This document shows, in pieces, positions 28,944 to 37,964 of a DNA stretch of 64,000 nt. This stretch comes from Rhodospirillaceae bacterium. Lineage in GTDB: Bacteria; Pseudomonadota; Alphaproteobacteria; DSM-16000; Inquilinaceae. The stretch lies in contig JACKIH010000003.1 of NCBI GenBank assembly GCA_020638575.1, positions 3,335,001 to 3,399,000 on the forward strand. Reading direction: 5' to 3'. Both the position numbers and the translations under genes were made by a program. Numbering within the stretch: position 1 is the stretch's first letter; the number at the start of each line of letters is the position of its first letter. The notes under the pieces are model-generated. The model saw nothing but the letters and a program-made list of their open reading frames with translations, did not search any database and was not told the origin of the DNA.

Positions 28944-30104
28944 ATGATACGGCCGGCCATCGTCGTCGCGGCGTTCAATCGGCCGGCGTCGCTCCACCGC
29001 CTGCTGGGCAGCCTCGCCGCGGCCCGGTACGACGGGGCGTCGGAAATCGATCTCACGATCAGCATCGACGGCGGCGGCCCAGCCGAAACGCGCACCGTCG
29101 CCGAGGCATTCGATTGGCGGCATGGCCGCAAGCGCCTGCGTTGCTTTGAACAGAACCTGGGACTGAGGAACCACATTCTCGCATGCGGCGATCTCGCCAG
29201 TGAGTTCGGTGCCGCCATCGTCCTGGAAGACGATCTTTTTGTATCACCGCATTTCTATTGCTATGCGGTGGCCGCTCTCAACCACTACGTCGACGAAGAT
29301 AGACTGGCGGGGGTGGCACTTTTCAGTCCGGAATTCAATGAAACCGCCTTGCAGCCCTTCCGGCCGCTGGCCACGGGAGACGACGCCTATTTCCAGGCAC
29401 TGCCGTGCTCCTACGGCCAAGCATGGTCGCGTCGCCACTGGCAGGGATTTCGCGACTGGTACGCGCGCCATCCCCACCCAGATCTGCGTGGGCCAGCCAT
29501 TCCGACCAATGTGAAAGCGTGGTCTGATCGATCGTGGAAGAAACTGTTCCTTGCCTACATGATCGAGGCAGGAAAATACTTCGTCTATCCGACGGTTTCG
29601 TTAACAACTAATTTTGGAGATTCTGGCGCCAATTACAAGAGATCGGTGAATTACTGGCAGGTGCCGATCCGCAGTGACGCTGTTGAGCCGGCGTTTCGAT
29701 TTCCGATCTTTAGCCAGCGCGGCCCCTGCATTTACGATGCTTGGTGCGAGGCGGAAAGCGAATGGCTGCGCGCGGCCTGCAATGGCTTGGCAGACTTCGA
29801 CTTCACCGTCGATCTCTACGGCACTCGGCCGCGCGCCGCGGTGGCAACGCCCCATGTCCTGACCGTGCGCCGGGTGAGACGATCCGTCTGCGGCTATGGA
29901 CTGACCATGGTCCCCCGCGAGGCCAACGCCATCTACGCCGTTGACGGTGGCGCAATCGCCTTGGCGGAAACGGCGGATGTGGATTTCCGCACCGCGTTTG
30001 TGTCCGCGACCCTGCGGGAGCGGCGCTACGCCCACAGCTATTTGATCGCCAAGCGCCTCGCCGTCATGTCGCTTGGTGCGTTCGCCGCCCGGTGGCGCCG
30101 CTGA
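28944..30104 (+). CDS. Glycosyltransferase, GNT-I/GT2-like
   Basis: This 386-residue enzyme starts IRPAIVVAAFNRPASLHRLL, with LTISIDGGGPAETR and AAIVLEDDLFVSPHFYCYAV. The last contains the E-D-D metal motif that in the GT-A fold resembles the GNT-I/GT13-like group. The middle has SYGQAWSRRHWQGFRDWYAR, typical of bacterial proteins of this type. The ATG at 28944 follows a G-rich stretch. The second half (29600 onward) is lower in GC than its neighbours, as in many glycan-locus genes that move between strains. The acceptor is unknown. Confidence 0.75.
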   Translation: MIRPAIVVAAFNRPASLHRLLGSLAAARYDGASEIDLTISIDGGGPAETRTVAEAFDWRHGRKRLRCFEQNLGLRNHILACGDLASEFGAAIVLEDDLFVSPHFYCYAVAALNHYVDEDRLAGVALFSPEFNETALQPFRPLATGDDAYFQALPCSYGQAWSRRHWQGFRDWYARHPHPDLRGPAIPTNVKAWSDRSWKKLFLAYMIEAGKYFVYPTVSLTTNFGDSGANYKRSVNYWQVPIRSDAVEPAFRFPIFSQRGPCIYDAWCEAESEWLRAACNGLADFDFTVDLYGTRPRAAVATPHVLTVRRVRRSVCGYGLTMVPREANAIYAVDGGAIALAETADVDFRTAFVSATLRERRYAHSYLIAKRLAVMSLGAFAARWRR

Positions 30105-30158
30105 AACCTGGGCATGCCGGCCGAGATCGCGCAGCCGCCACGCAGGCGATCGAGACCT

Positions 30159-30872
30159 TCAGTCGACCACATCGCATCCATAGAGGTAGTCGTGGTGCGA
30201 GAGCCGCGCCACCAGCCGGTAGCCGTGGGCTGCCAGGAATTGGCTCATTCGCGGCTCGTCGCGCGCCTCGACCAGAATGTGGCGGAACCGGTAGTGGGCA
30301 TGGTCGACACCGGACAGCACATTCAACTCGTTGCCTTCCACATCGAGCGACAGGAGGTCGACGATCTTCGGGGCCCCCGCCTCCGCCAGCACGTCGTTCA
30401 AGGTCCGAGCCGGGGCTGTGAAGTCAAATGGCGTATCGCGTCCCCGCAAATGCGGCGTGGCGGAGCTGATGATCGCGTCCCTATCCTTGTTCAGGTCCGT
30501 TTCCGAATTGATGAAAGCCACCGACATGAGGTCGGCATAGAGCATCGGAACCTCCTTGTCCGGGTAGCCAAACGGCACCAGGGCGCAGCGGAAGAAGCGG
30601 TTCTTCTTCGACCTGTTCCTGACCAGTTCGGCAAATCTCTGGGGAGCCGGCTCCACCAGGACACCGTGGCCGGCGAATTTTCGTTCCAGGAAGTAGGTGT
30701 TGGACTGGGTGAGGCCGTCGTTGGCTCCTGCCTCCACGTAGTACATGCCACGGCGGAGGACGTGCGGATGGTCGCGTTCGATGAGGCGGTCCAGATCGTT
30801 CAGCGATGCGTAGGCCGACAACCAGCGTCTTGCGCGCCGCCGAAGGCCCAGGTGCCGATACCAGTTTGCCAT
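30159..30872 (-). CDS. FkbM-family methyltransferase
   Basis: This 237-residue protein has the SAM motif GMYYVEAGANDGLTQSNTYF near residue 45, VLVEPAPQRFAELVRNR and the FkbM signature VDLLSLDVEGNELNVLSGV near 180. It belongs to a different branch of FkbM from the protein at 27277, so two methylations or two acceptors are possible. The ATG at 30872 has GAGG five bases upstream. The gene is 10 bases downstream of the flippase on the same strand, so the two are likely co-transcribed. Confidence 0.88.
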   Translation of the reverse strand: MANWYRHLGLRRRARRWLSAYASLNDLDRLIERDHPHVLRRGMYYVEAGANDGLTQSNTYFLERKFAGHGVLVEPAPQRFAELVRNRSKKNRFFRCALVPFGYPDKEVPMLYADLMSVAFINSETDLNKDRDAIISSATPHLRGRDTPFDFTAPARTLNDVLAEAGAPKIVDLLSLDVEGNELNVLSGVDHAHYRFRHILVEARDEPRMSQFLAAHGYRLVARLSHHDYLYGCDVVD

Positions 30873-30882
30873 CGAGACCTCG

Positions 30883-32361
30883 TCAACTCGGGCCGCGGGG
30901 ACCCGTTGTGGCAGCGGGCCGCCGGCCCATGCGGCGCACGTCCAGCAACAGCAGGGCGCGAACTTGGCGGACCAGCAGGTCGCGGGTCGCGGCGTTGATG
31001 GCAGCGTGAACGAGCACGGCTGCAATCGCGTAGGCAACCAGCGTGGCGATGGTCGCTCCCACCGCGCCATAGTGGGGAATGAGCACGAAGTTAAGACCGA
31101 CATTGACGAGTGCGCCAATGGCGGTGCGAGTGGGGAGCACCCACGTCAGCCCTTCGTTCAGCAAATGGGCACTCGACGCGCTGCCCAGCACCACGAACAC
31201 CGTCGACCAGATGTAGAGCGTCAGCACCAAACCGGCGGCAGCGTAGGCATCGCCGAACAACAGTGTCACCAGCGGGCCGGCGATCGCCAGGGTGACGGCG
31301 CCGACGGCATAGGAATACAGCACCAATGCCTGCAGCAACTGGCGCAGTCGCAGGTGATAGTGATCGCTCCCTTGTGCCTTGGCGCGCACCAGCGACGGCG
31401 TGACCGCCTGGATGATCGCCAGCGGCACGAAATAGGACGCTTCGGCCACCCGCACGGCGACGGCGTAGATACCCACCTCCTCGGCCGGGGCCATGGCGCC
31501 CAGCATCACCATGTCGATGCGCATGTAGATGATCACCGCTGCGGCACTCAGCGCCAGCGGCAGCGCGTCCTTCAGCAATTGGCGGATGGCCGGCCAGGGA
31601 GGCAGCGTCGGGCGGGCCTGCGCGCCCCGCAGGGAAACGGAGAAGCATACGGCCAGCACGGCCGCTTCCACGAGGGTGGCGGCGGCAAAATAGGCAAGCG
31701 GAGCGCCGGCCAGGATCAGGCCGATCTTGATCGCCGCCCCCAGCAGCAGGGGGCCGCCGCGGGCCAAGAGGATGCGGCCCCCGCGGCCGTCCACGATGTG
31801 CAGGACTTCGATGCTCTCCGGCGCGCGAACCACGGCTGCGGGCAGCAGGAAGGCCAGCAGAACCAGGATGGTGCGGTCGCCGTCGAGGATACCGAACAGG
31901 GCCGCGACCATCCCCGCCAGCCCGAGGGTCCCCAGAAAGCGCAGCGACACGGCCGCCCCGACGATACCGCCCCGCGGCGCCGCTTGCAGGCTGACGGTGC
32001 GCGTCAAAAGGGCATCCAGGCCGAGGCGCCCCAAGGTGGCGACGATGGCCGCAAGGGATAGCGCGTAGCTCCACACGCCGAAGCGGTCGGGACCGAGATA
32101 GCGGGCGAGCCAGACGCCGACGACGAACCCGACGGCCATCTGGGCGACCTTGTCGACCTGCAGCCAGAAGGCGGTGCCGGCGACCCGGCGAAAGCTCGGG
32201 TTGGCGAGCCAGGCAGACAGTCTGCCGAAAGCGGTCTTGGTCGCGGAAGCCAAGGGCTGCGCCGATCCAGATGGGGCCGCGCTATGCGCCGGTGCGGGGC
32301 AGGCGGGATGCGGCAATTGTTCCAGACGAACCGCTGCCCGGCAAGAATAGGGGATGGCCAT
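30883..32361 (-). CDS. Wzx-type polysaccharide flippase (MATE/MOP superfamily)
   Basis: This roughly 490-residue protein has about 12-14 membrane segments after a 55-residue soluble start. FWLQVDKVAQMAVGFVVGVW, LARYLGPDRFGVWSYAL and LNFVLIPHYGAVGATIATL are characteristic of the Wzx/PST exporter family. Such proteins flip undecaprenyl-linked oligosaccharides to the periplasm. The ATG at 32361 is used; an internal later start is possible because the first 50 residues are Pro/Ala-rich and poorly conserved in character. It precedes an FkbM gene. A lipid-linked glycan made by this locus would be its cargo (inference). Confidence 0.85.
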   Translation of the reverse strand: MAIPYSCRAAVRLEQLPHPACPAPAHSAAPSGSAQPLASATKTAFGRLSAWLANPSFRRVAGTAFWLQVDKVAQMAVGFVVGVWLARYLGPDRFGVWSYALSLAAIVATLGRLGLDALLTRTVSLQAAPRGGIVGAAVSLRFLGTLGLAGMVAALFGILDGDRTILVLLAFLLPAAVVRAPESIEVLHIVDGRGGRILLARGGPLLLGAAIKIGLILAGAPLAYFAAATLVEAAVLAVCFSVSLRGAQARPTLPPWPAIRQLLKDALPLALSAAAVIIYMRIDMVMLGAMAPAEEVGIYAVAVRVAEASYFVPLAIIQAVTPSLVRAKAQGSDHYHLRLRQLLQALVLYSYAVGAVTLAIAGPLVTLLFGDAYAAAGLVLTLYIWSTVFVVLGSASSAHLLNEGLTWVLPTRTAIGALVNVGLNFVLIPHYGAVGATIATLVAYAIAAVLVHAAINAATRDLLVRQVRALLLLDVRRMGRRPAATTGPRGPS

Positions 32362-32544
32362 CGGCAAACGAAGGCCAGTCCGGCAATGTCACGTGGAGAG
32401 GGGAGAGTGCAAGACCGGCCGGCTTAAGAAAAGCAGTGGGCCGAACTGCAACTCCGGCCGCGAAGGGGCCGGAGGCAGAAACGAAAGCGGAGGGTGGCGC
32501 CGACGCCCCCCTCCGGCATTTCGTGGCAGATTGGCCGAACGCGA

Positions 32545-32721
32545 TTAGCTGTTGGCGTTCGACAGGCTGCTGCCGATGGTCGTGAAGGTCGTGTTGAGCT
32601 GGTCGCCGATCAGGGTGACAGCGGCGATGATGGCAACCGAGATGAGAGCGGCGATCAGGCCATACTCGATAGCGGTGGCGCCATCGTCGGATTCGAAGAA
32701 GCGGCGGATCTTGGTCAACAT
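32545..32721 (-). CDS. flp: Flp-family type IVb pilin
   Basis: The 58-residue prepilin reads MLTKIRRFFESDDGATAIEY at its start. The cleavage site is after G14, giving a mature 44-residue pilin with E5 and Y6 in place, then a hydrophobic helix (about 21-39). The tail LNTTFTTIGSSLSNANS is rich in Ser/Thr/Asn and holds one N-x-T sequon (N43-T44-T45). The ATG at 32721 is preceded by GGAG. CpaA, encoded 9.3 kb away at 22732, is the expected processing peptidase. The pilin lies apart from the tad operon, beyond the glycan genes, and is the only pilin gene in the window. Confidence 0.95.
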   Translation of the reverse strand: MLTKIRRFFESDDGATAIEYGLIAALISVAIIAAVTLIGDQLNTTFTTIGSSLSNANS

Positions 32722-33023
32722 GGGACGTGACTCCATTGGGTGTTGGACGTCTGGCGAACTCGACATCGATAGCTTGACTCTGGAAACACTAAGGAACGGT
32801 TAAGCCATCGCCGTCTTGTATCGAGCGGCAGATAAGCCCGCAACATGATTTAGGAATATGAGGTACTTTTGTCGCGATCGCTTGGCAATTTGCGGACAAT
32901 GTGGCGAGTCTGGGTCATCACCGACATCTCCGCAACTTGGCAACCCCCATCGCGGGGGGTATGGCGCAGCGCACACCGGCAGCTTGAGCCGGGCTGTGGC
33001 GGCGGCGGCGACCGACCGCGCGG
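32722..33023. other. Leader/promoter region of flp
   Basis: This 302-base spacer is distinctly AT-richer than its surroundings around 32770-32890 and should hold the flp promoter and a long leader; I could not fix the start site. It also contains a hairpin ACCCCC/GGGGGT at 32943-32960 without a T-tract. No gene is seen. Confidence 0.4.
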
Positions 33024-33419
33024 CTACATCAGATAGACCGACACCTCATCGTTGAGGAAGTCGCGCACCGACACGACGCCGACGATGTTGCCGTCGTCCT
33101 CCACCGGCAAATGGCGCAAGCGGCGCTCCTTCATGGTGCGCGCGGCATCCACCGTGGTCATGTCGAGGCCCACGCGGATCGGCCCTGCGGTCATCACCTG
33201 CTGGATTTCCGTGGTATCCGGATCGCGGCCTTCGGCCACCACGCGGTCGAGAACGTCGCGTTCGGTGAAGATGCCGATGAGGTGCTCGCCTTCCATCACC
33301 AGGGCGGCGCCGACGTAGCTGTCGCGCATCCGCCGGGCGACCTCTCCCACGCGAGTCTCGGGGCGGACCTTCACGAGGGTCCGCGTCTGCAGAATGTCGC
33401 GGATGGTGCGGTGGGTCAT
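33024..33419 (-). CDS. CBS-domain pair protein
   Basis: This 131-residue protein consists of two CBS motifs, about residues 8-63 (LVKVRPETRVGEVARRM, then GIFTERDVLDRVV) and 75-130 (TVDAARTMKERRLRHLPVED, then VGVVSVRDFLND). Such stand-alone pairs dimerise and sense adenine nucleotides. Partner unknown. The ATG at 33419 is chosen over longer in-frame starts, which add an unconserved Arg-rich lead. Confidence 0.9.
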   Translation of the reverse strand: MTHRTIRDILQTRTLVKVRPETRVGEVARRMRDSYVGAALVMEGEHLIGIFTERDVLDRVVAEGRDPDTTEIQQVMTAGPIRVGLDMTTVDAARTMKERRLRHLPVEDDGNIVGVVSVRDFLNDEVSVYLM

Positions 33420-33572
33420 GGCCAAGTCTCTCCCAGCTCTCGCCGCCCTCTCGCTTGGCCGCGAACCGACGTCGCTCGCCCCTGGACGGTCATTTGCCTG
33501 TAACTTTGGCGCCAATCCGCACCCGAATTCAATGGTTGTGGCCGGCAATCGGACAGCGGTCGCGGGGGCGTG

Positions 33573-34223
33573 TCAGGCGGCGGCCGTCAGCAGGTCCAAG
33601 AGCGGCTGGAAGGCATCGGGGTCCTGGGCTCCGGAGAGCGCGTAGCGCCCCTGGAACACGAAACATGGCACCGCCTGGATGCCCATCTGGCGGGCCGACC
33701 AGTCGCTGGCGCGCACGGTGTCCACCAGGTCGTCGCCGGCGAGGAAGGCGGTGACCAGGCCGGGGGCGACTCCGAGCCCGCGGCCGAGGGATTCCAGCAC
33801 CGCCGCCTCACCGATGTTGCGCCCGTCCTGGAAGAAGGCGGCGAACACGGCATCGATGGCGGTGGCGGCATCGACCCCCTGGGAGGAGACGAACGCCACG
33901 AAGCGGTGGGCGTCGAGCGTCGGCGGCGTGCGCTCGATGGCATCGAGCTGGAGCAGCAGGTCGTCCATGCGGGCGGTGCGCGCGATCATCTCGTGGGCCT
34001 GCTGGGCGCGCCGCGGTCCGCCGAACTTCAGTGCCAGGTAGTTGCGCTGGTCCATGCCCGTGGACGGCATGTTGGGGTTCAACAGGAACGGCTGCCAGCG
34101 CACCGCCACGGGCGCGGCACGATGGTGGCGCAGCGCGGTTTCGAACCGCCGCTTGCCGATGAAGCACCAGGGGCAGATGAGGTCGTGATAGACCTCGATG
34201 GTGGCCGCGGCCCCTTTCACCAT
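33573..34223 (-). CDS. DsbA-family (FrnE-like) oxidoreductase
   Basis: This 216-residue cytoplasmic thioredoxin-fold protein lacks a signal peptide. The redox motif C17-P-W-C20 lies in YHDLICPWCFIGKRRFE. An all-helical insertion follows, and the fold resumes with GIQAVPCFVFQGRYALSGAQ, which supplies the cis-proline. This is the FrnE/2-hydroxychromene-isomerase-like branch, implicated in thiol chemistry. The ATG at 34223 has GAGGAA upstream. The gene is divergent from the one at 34333. Confidence 0.9.
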   Translation of the reverse strand: MVKGAAATIEVYHDLICPWCFIGKRRFETALRHHRAAPVAVRWQPFLLNPNMPSTGMDQRNYLALKFGGPRRAQQAHEMIARTARMDDLLLQLDAIERTPPTLDAHRFVAFVSSQGVDAATAIDAVFAAFFQDGRNIGEAAVLESLGRGLGVAPGLVTAFLAGDDLVDTVRASDWSARQMGIQAVPCFVFQGRYALSGAQDPDAFQPLLDLLTAAA

Positions 34224-34332
34224 GCGTTCCTCACCAGTGCCCTCGGGCCACGTGCCGCGTCGCCCGGGCAACCATTCGTTAACTCTGCCGTCCCTATGGT
34301 GGCGGTTGGGAGTCCCCGGGGATGGCGGTATC

Positions 34333-34767
34333 ATGACTTCTCGCTACGTCACCGAACAAGTGAACCGTGCCCTCGTCGAAGCCCGCGGCAACCCGTCGGA
34401 GGCGATGCGCCGTCTCACCAGCGCCTGTGCCGAGGACGATCGGCTGCTCCGGGCGATTGTCGCTCCCTACCTTCCCGGCATTCTGCGGCACACCCTGTCT
34501 AAGATGGGTGGGCCGGACGCCGCTGTCGATGCCGCGACGCCGACAATGCCCGGCGCACGCCCCGGGGTGCCCCGCCCGGCGGCCCTCAGCGACCTCGGCT
34601 TCGATGCCGTGGTGGGCCAGCTTTCGCGCTCCATCGGGGTCGGTACGGTGCCGAGCCGGGCCGCCCAGATCCTGACCCCGGAGCGGCGGCCACCGGCCAG
34701 CCAGCGCCATCGCGACGCCCTGCATGCGTTGGCCGTGGCCTTCGCGCGCAAGCGCCTGGAAGGGTAA
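34333..34767 (+). CDS. Uncharacterised 144-residue protein
   Basis: I do not recognise this protein. It is soluble, with a helical N-terminal half (TSRYVTEQVNRALVEARGNP, then AEDDRLLRAIVAPYLPGIL) and a Pro/Ala-rich linker. The C-terminal part is basic (RHRDALHALAVAFARKRLEG). The N-terminal half resembles small proteins seen in other Alphaproteobacteria, which makes it probably real, as do its codon bias and a G-rich ribosome-binding region. It is convergent with the DUF1045 gene, two bases apart. Confidence 0.6.
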   Translation: MTSRYVTEQVNRALVEARGNPSEAMRRLTSACAEDDRLLRAIVAPYLPGILRHTLSKMGGPDAAVDAATPTMPGARPGVPRPAALSDLGFDAVVGQLSRSIGVGTVPSRAAQILTPERRPPASQRHRDALHALAVAFARKRLEG

Positions 34768-34769
34768 CG

Positions 34770-35459
34770 CTAAGCGTCTCCCAAAAGAAACTGTGCGATT
34801 TGCCGGAACGGCGTGGCCCGTGCCGGCTGGTGAAATACGCAGATGCGGTCGAGCGTGAAGGGCTGGCCGGTCACTTCGGCGAACCCGTCACCGAGGATCC
34901 CAAGCCAGGTGGCGCGGGCCTCCTCATCCAGTTCCGCCGTCAGCGTCATGTGGAAGCGGAAGTCCTCGAACACATAGGGATAGCCCCAGTCCACCAGGTT
35001 CTGCTCCTGGCGCTCGCTCAGGTCCACCAGGCGCCGGCGTGCCAGGTCGCCGGCACTGACGGGCGCGCGATAGGGCTCGAAGGTGCGCACCACATGGCCG
35101 GCCAACTGGTCCAGGGCGGCCGTGTCGCCCGCCGGCACCAGGGCGAGGAAGCGGCCGAGCTCCGCCACCATAAGCCCGTCGGCCAGGGTCACCGGCTGCA
35201 TGTGCGTGGCGACGGAGCGGGCGAACTCCAGCAGGTCGTCTTCGGTGGCACCGTCGGCCGGCTCGAACGGCGCCTTCAAGGTGGCGTGGAAGCCGTAGTG
35301 GGCGGGGCCGGAGACGATGTCGGGCAGGGGGGCCGGCAGGCCGTCCGGGCGCGGCGGCGGCAGGTCGCCCGCGGGGTCGCGCCCCAGCCAGCCATGGCCG
35401 AGGCGGCCCAGGGGCTGGTCGGCGGGCGGGCAATAGTAGATGGCGTAGCGCGTCGTCAC
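34770..35459 (-). CDS. DUF1045 protein, 2H-phosphoesterase-like
   Basis: This 229-residue protein opens TTRYAIYYCPPADQPLGRLG and has two H-x-T motifs, HATLKAPF near residue 58 and HMTLTAEL near 168. They are the signature of 2H phosphoesterases, and DUF1045 members are often linked to phosphonate metabolism. Here no phosphonate genes are near. Its start overlaps the stop of the HD-domain gene by four bases, so the two are translationally coupled and may act on related nucleotide substrates (inference). Confidence 0.88.
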   Translation of the reverse strand: MTTRYAIYYCPPADQPLGRLGHGWLGRDPAGDLPPPRPDGLPAPLPDIVSGPAHYGFHATLKAPFEPADGATEDDLLEFARSVATHMQPVTLADGLMVAELGRFLALVPAGDTAALDQLAGHVVRTFEPYRAPVSAGDLARRRLVDLSERQEQNLVDWGYPYVFEDFRFHMTLTAELDEEARATWLGILGDGFAEVTGQPFTLDRICVFHQPARATPFRQIAQFLLGDA

Positions 35460-36094
35460 GGCGGACTCCCCTTGGGAAAAAGGCGGGCGAAGCGCTCCAG
35501 GAACAGGCGCTTGGCCACTTCCGGCGGCTCCGGCGCCACCGCGATGAAGGCACGGCGGCGATAACCGAGGATGCGCCGCGCGTCGGGCTCGGAGAACCCG
35601 GCCAGCGACACCGCCTCGGAGAACGCCGCGGTCTTGTCGGCCCGCTTGATCATCTTGGCCACCTCGTCGGGCAGCACCGGCGGCAGGCCGAAGCGGATGT
35701 GCACGGCGCGCATCAGCCGGTCCTCGATGCCGCGGTAGCCGCCGCCCAGTGCGGTCTTGAACGGCGTGATCATGTCGCCGATCACATATTCCGGAGCGTC
35801 GTGCAGCAGCGCGGCGAGGCGCCAGCGCAGCGGCGGCACCGGCCGGTTGCGCGCCACCAGGGCTTCCACGATGACGCTGTGCTGGGCGACGGACAGCCCG
35901 TATTCGCCCGTGGTCTGGCCGTTCCAGCGCGTCACGCGGGCGAGCCCATGGGCGATGTCCTCGATCTCGATGTCCAGGGGCGAGGGGTCCAGGAGGTCGA
36001 GGCGGCGGCCGCTCAGCATGCGTTGCCAGGCCCGCGGCGGAGGCTCCTCCGGTGCCGCGGAGCGGGGGGCAGACCTTCCCGATTCAGGGTTCAT
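35456..36094 (-). CDS. HD-domain phosphohydrolase, YfbR-like
   Basis: This 212-residue protein carries the HD metal motifs: H72 in LSVAQHSVIVEALV, H98-D99 in LAALLHDAPEYVIGDM, and a later ADKTAAFSEA with the last Asp. YfbR-type enzymes dephosphorylate deoxynucleoside 5'-monophosphates. The start is uncertain upstream. The ATG at 36094 is chosen because GGAG lies five bases before it; earlier in-frame starts add Ala-rich sequence that overlaps the divergent gene. It is coupled to the DUF1045 gene. Confidence 0.85.
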   Translation of the reverse strand: MNPESGRSAPRSAAPEEPPPRAWQRMLSGRRLDLLDPSPLDIEIEDIAHGLARVTRWNGQTTGEYGLSVAQHSVIVEALVARNRPVPPLRWRLAALLHDAPEYVIGDMITPFKTALGGGYRGIEDRLMRAVHIRFGLPPVLPDEVAKMIKRADKTAAFSEAVSLAGFSEPDARRILGYRRRAFIAVAPEPPEVAKRLFLERFARLFPKGSPP

Positions 36095-36149
36095 TAAGGC
36101 TCCAACGATACCTGTCGTCTGGGGTTCCCTGTTCATCGGGCGCGAGGCC

Positions 36150-36917
36150 GTGAGCATAGCGATCACGCCGGAGACGACAAGCTGTGCGAGGTGCGGGCCG
36201 CCACTGGCGCTGGCGGCGGCATCGCTGCGCGCCGAGCCCGAGGCTGTCCAGCCGGCCGCGTCGGCGGCGCCGGGTGGCGAAAAGGCGGGCGCGCGCCCGG
36301 CCGCCACCGTGTCGGGAGCACCGAAGCTGGCGCCGGCCACCGCCGTGGCGGCCCAGGAAGCGGGCGAGAAACCCGGTCAGCAGACTGTCGGCCAGGCCGG
36401 GCAGGCGTCCGGCTCCAAGACCGAATTGACTACGGCACAGGGGTCCGCAGACGCCGATGCCAGCGGCTTGACAGAGGAGCAACAGGCCGAGGTCGCGGCG
36501 CTGAAGGAGCGCGACGCCGAAGTGCGCCGCCACGAGCAGGCCCATGCCGCCGCCGGCGGGGCCTATGCCGGACAGCCCACCTACGAGTACCAGACAGGTC
36601 CCGACGGCAACCGCTACGCCGTGGGCGGCGAGGTGGACATCGACGTCGCCCCGGTGCCCGACGATCCGGCGGCCACGATCCGCAAGATGGACGTGGTGAT
36701 CCGCGCTGCTCTGGCGCCGGAGGAGCCGTCGCCCCAGGACCATCGGGTGGCGGAACAAGCCCGCGCCACGCGAGACGAAGCCCGCCGCGACCTGAACGCG
36801 GAGCAGGCCGAAGCCCTGTTGCCGGCCGAGGATCGACAGGCCCAGGCGATTGCCGCCTACCGGGCGGCCGGTGCGGCCATCGGCACGCCGAGACCAACGG
36901 CGTCCGCCGTGGCGTAG
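36150..36917 (+). CDS. SprA-related putative metalloprotease
   Basis: This 255-residue protein has a disordered Ala/Pro/Gly-rich first half and, at residues 128-132, a HEQAH zinc-protease motif within RRHEQAHAAAGGAYAG. It is followed by PTYEYQTGPDGNRYAVGGEV. This is the core of the SprA-related (CJM1_0395-type) family, whose function is unclear. The last third is helical with many Ala/Glu/Arg. The start is taken as the GTG at 36150, with GAGG just before it and 55 bases from the divergent HD gene. Cellular location is not obvious. Confidence 0.8.
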   Translation: MSIAITPETTSCARCGPPLALAAASLRAEPEAVQPAASAAPGGEKAGARPAATVSGAPKLAPATAVAAQEAGEKPGQQTVGQAGQASGSKTELTTAQGSADADASGLTEEQQAEVAALKERDAEVRRHEQAHAAAGGAYAGQPTYEYQTGPDGNRYAVGGEVDIDVAPVPDDPAATIRKMDVVIRAALAPEEPSPQDHRVAEQARATRDEARRDLNAEQAEALLPAEDRQAQAIAAYRAAGAAIGTPRPTASAVA

Positions 36918-37010
36918 GCGGCTGCCTTAGGACACAATTTGCGTCCACCGTCTTCGCCCGCCGTCTTCGCCCGCCGTCGTCTCCTTTGCCGCCGACCCGA
37001 AGGATCCGCC

Positions 37011-37949
37011 ATGCCCTGTCGCCTCACCGCCCGGCTGGTCGCCTGCACGCTGCTGCTGGGCCTGCTGCCGACTGCGTCCCTGTCCGCAGAGGCGCAGACC
37101 TCCGCTGTGGCGGGCCGCTTCGCCGAAGGGCTGCTGTGGCGCATCACCCCGCCTGGCGGCGGCACGCCCAGCCACCTCTTCGGCACCATGCACGTGACCG
37201 ACCCCCGGGTGACGGAGCTGGCCGAACTGGTCGGCCCCCTCGTCGCGTCCGCCGCCACCTTCGCCATGGAGGTGGAGATGACGCCGGAGGTGCAGACGCA
37301 ACTGGCCATGGGCACGCTGCACACCGACGGGCCCACTATCGACGAGCTGCTGGATGCCGACACCCTGGCCGCGCTCGAAGTCGCCGCGGGGGAGGTGGGC
37401 GTTCCCGCCTTCATGCTGACGCGCCTGAAGCCCTGGGCGGTGAGCCTGCTGGTGTCGCTGCCGCCGCTGGAGGTGGAGCGCATCAATGCCGGGGTGGTGC
37501 CGCTGGACCAGCTCCTGCAGGCCGAGGCGGAGGCGCATGGGGCAGAGGTGGTGAGCCTGGAAACCGCAAGCGAGCAGATCGCCGTGCTCGACGGCATGGA
37601 TGTGGACCTGCAGATCGAGCAGCTCCGCGTCGCCCTGGAAGACCGGGCGGAGCTGGACGAAGCCTACGAGTCGCTGACCCGGCTTTACCTGACCGAGGAC
37701 CTGGCCGGCTTCCTCCTGTGGCTGGAGGAGCAGACGGCAGGCGAGCACGAGGAGCTGCGCGAGGTGTTCGTGGAGGACCTGCTCAACGCCCGCAACGACC
37801 ACATGGTGGAGCGCATGCAGCCGCTGCTGGCCGAAGGCGATGCGGTGATCGCGGTGGGCGCCATGCACCTGCCGGGCGAACGCGGCATCCTGGAGCAGCT
37901 CGCCGCCCAGGGCTACCGGCTGGAGCGGGTGCCGCTGGACGCCGACTGA
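37011..37949 (+). CDS. TraB/GumN-family protein, exported
   Basis: This 312-residue protein has a signal peptide (about 1-30, RLVACTLLLGLLPTASLSAE). The TraB/PrgY/GumN domain follows, with HLFGTMHVTDPRV near residue 60 and the closing GDAVIAVGAMHLPGERGILE near 285. GxxH-type motifs at both ends suggest a metal-dependent hydrolase, but activity in this family is largely uncharacterised. The ATG at 37011 has AAGGA upstream. It is convergent with tldD. Confidence 0.9.
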   Translation: MPCRLTARLVACTLLLGLLPTASLSAEAQTSAVAGRFAEGLLWRITPPGGGTPSHLFGTMHVTDPRVTELAELVGPLVASAATFAMEVEMTPEVQTQLAMGTLHTDGPTIDELLDADTLAALEVAAGEVGVPAFMLTRLKPWAVSLLVSLPPLEVERINAGVVPLDQLLQAEAEAHGAEVVSLETASEQIAVLDGMDVDLQIEQLRVALEDRAELDEAYESLTRLYLTEDLAGFLLWLEEQTAGEHEELREVFVEDLLNARNDHMVERMQPLLAEGDAVIAVGAMHLPGERGILEQLAAQGYRLERVPLDAD

Positions 37950-37964
37950 TTCGCGGGGGCCAGG

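Noticed and set aside
32943..32960. Riboswitch or terminator in the flp leader
   Set aside because: A single short hairpin without a T-tract or any known riboswitch core.
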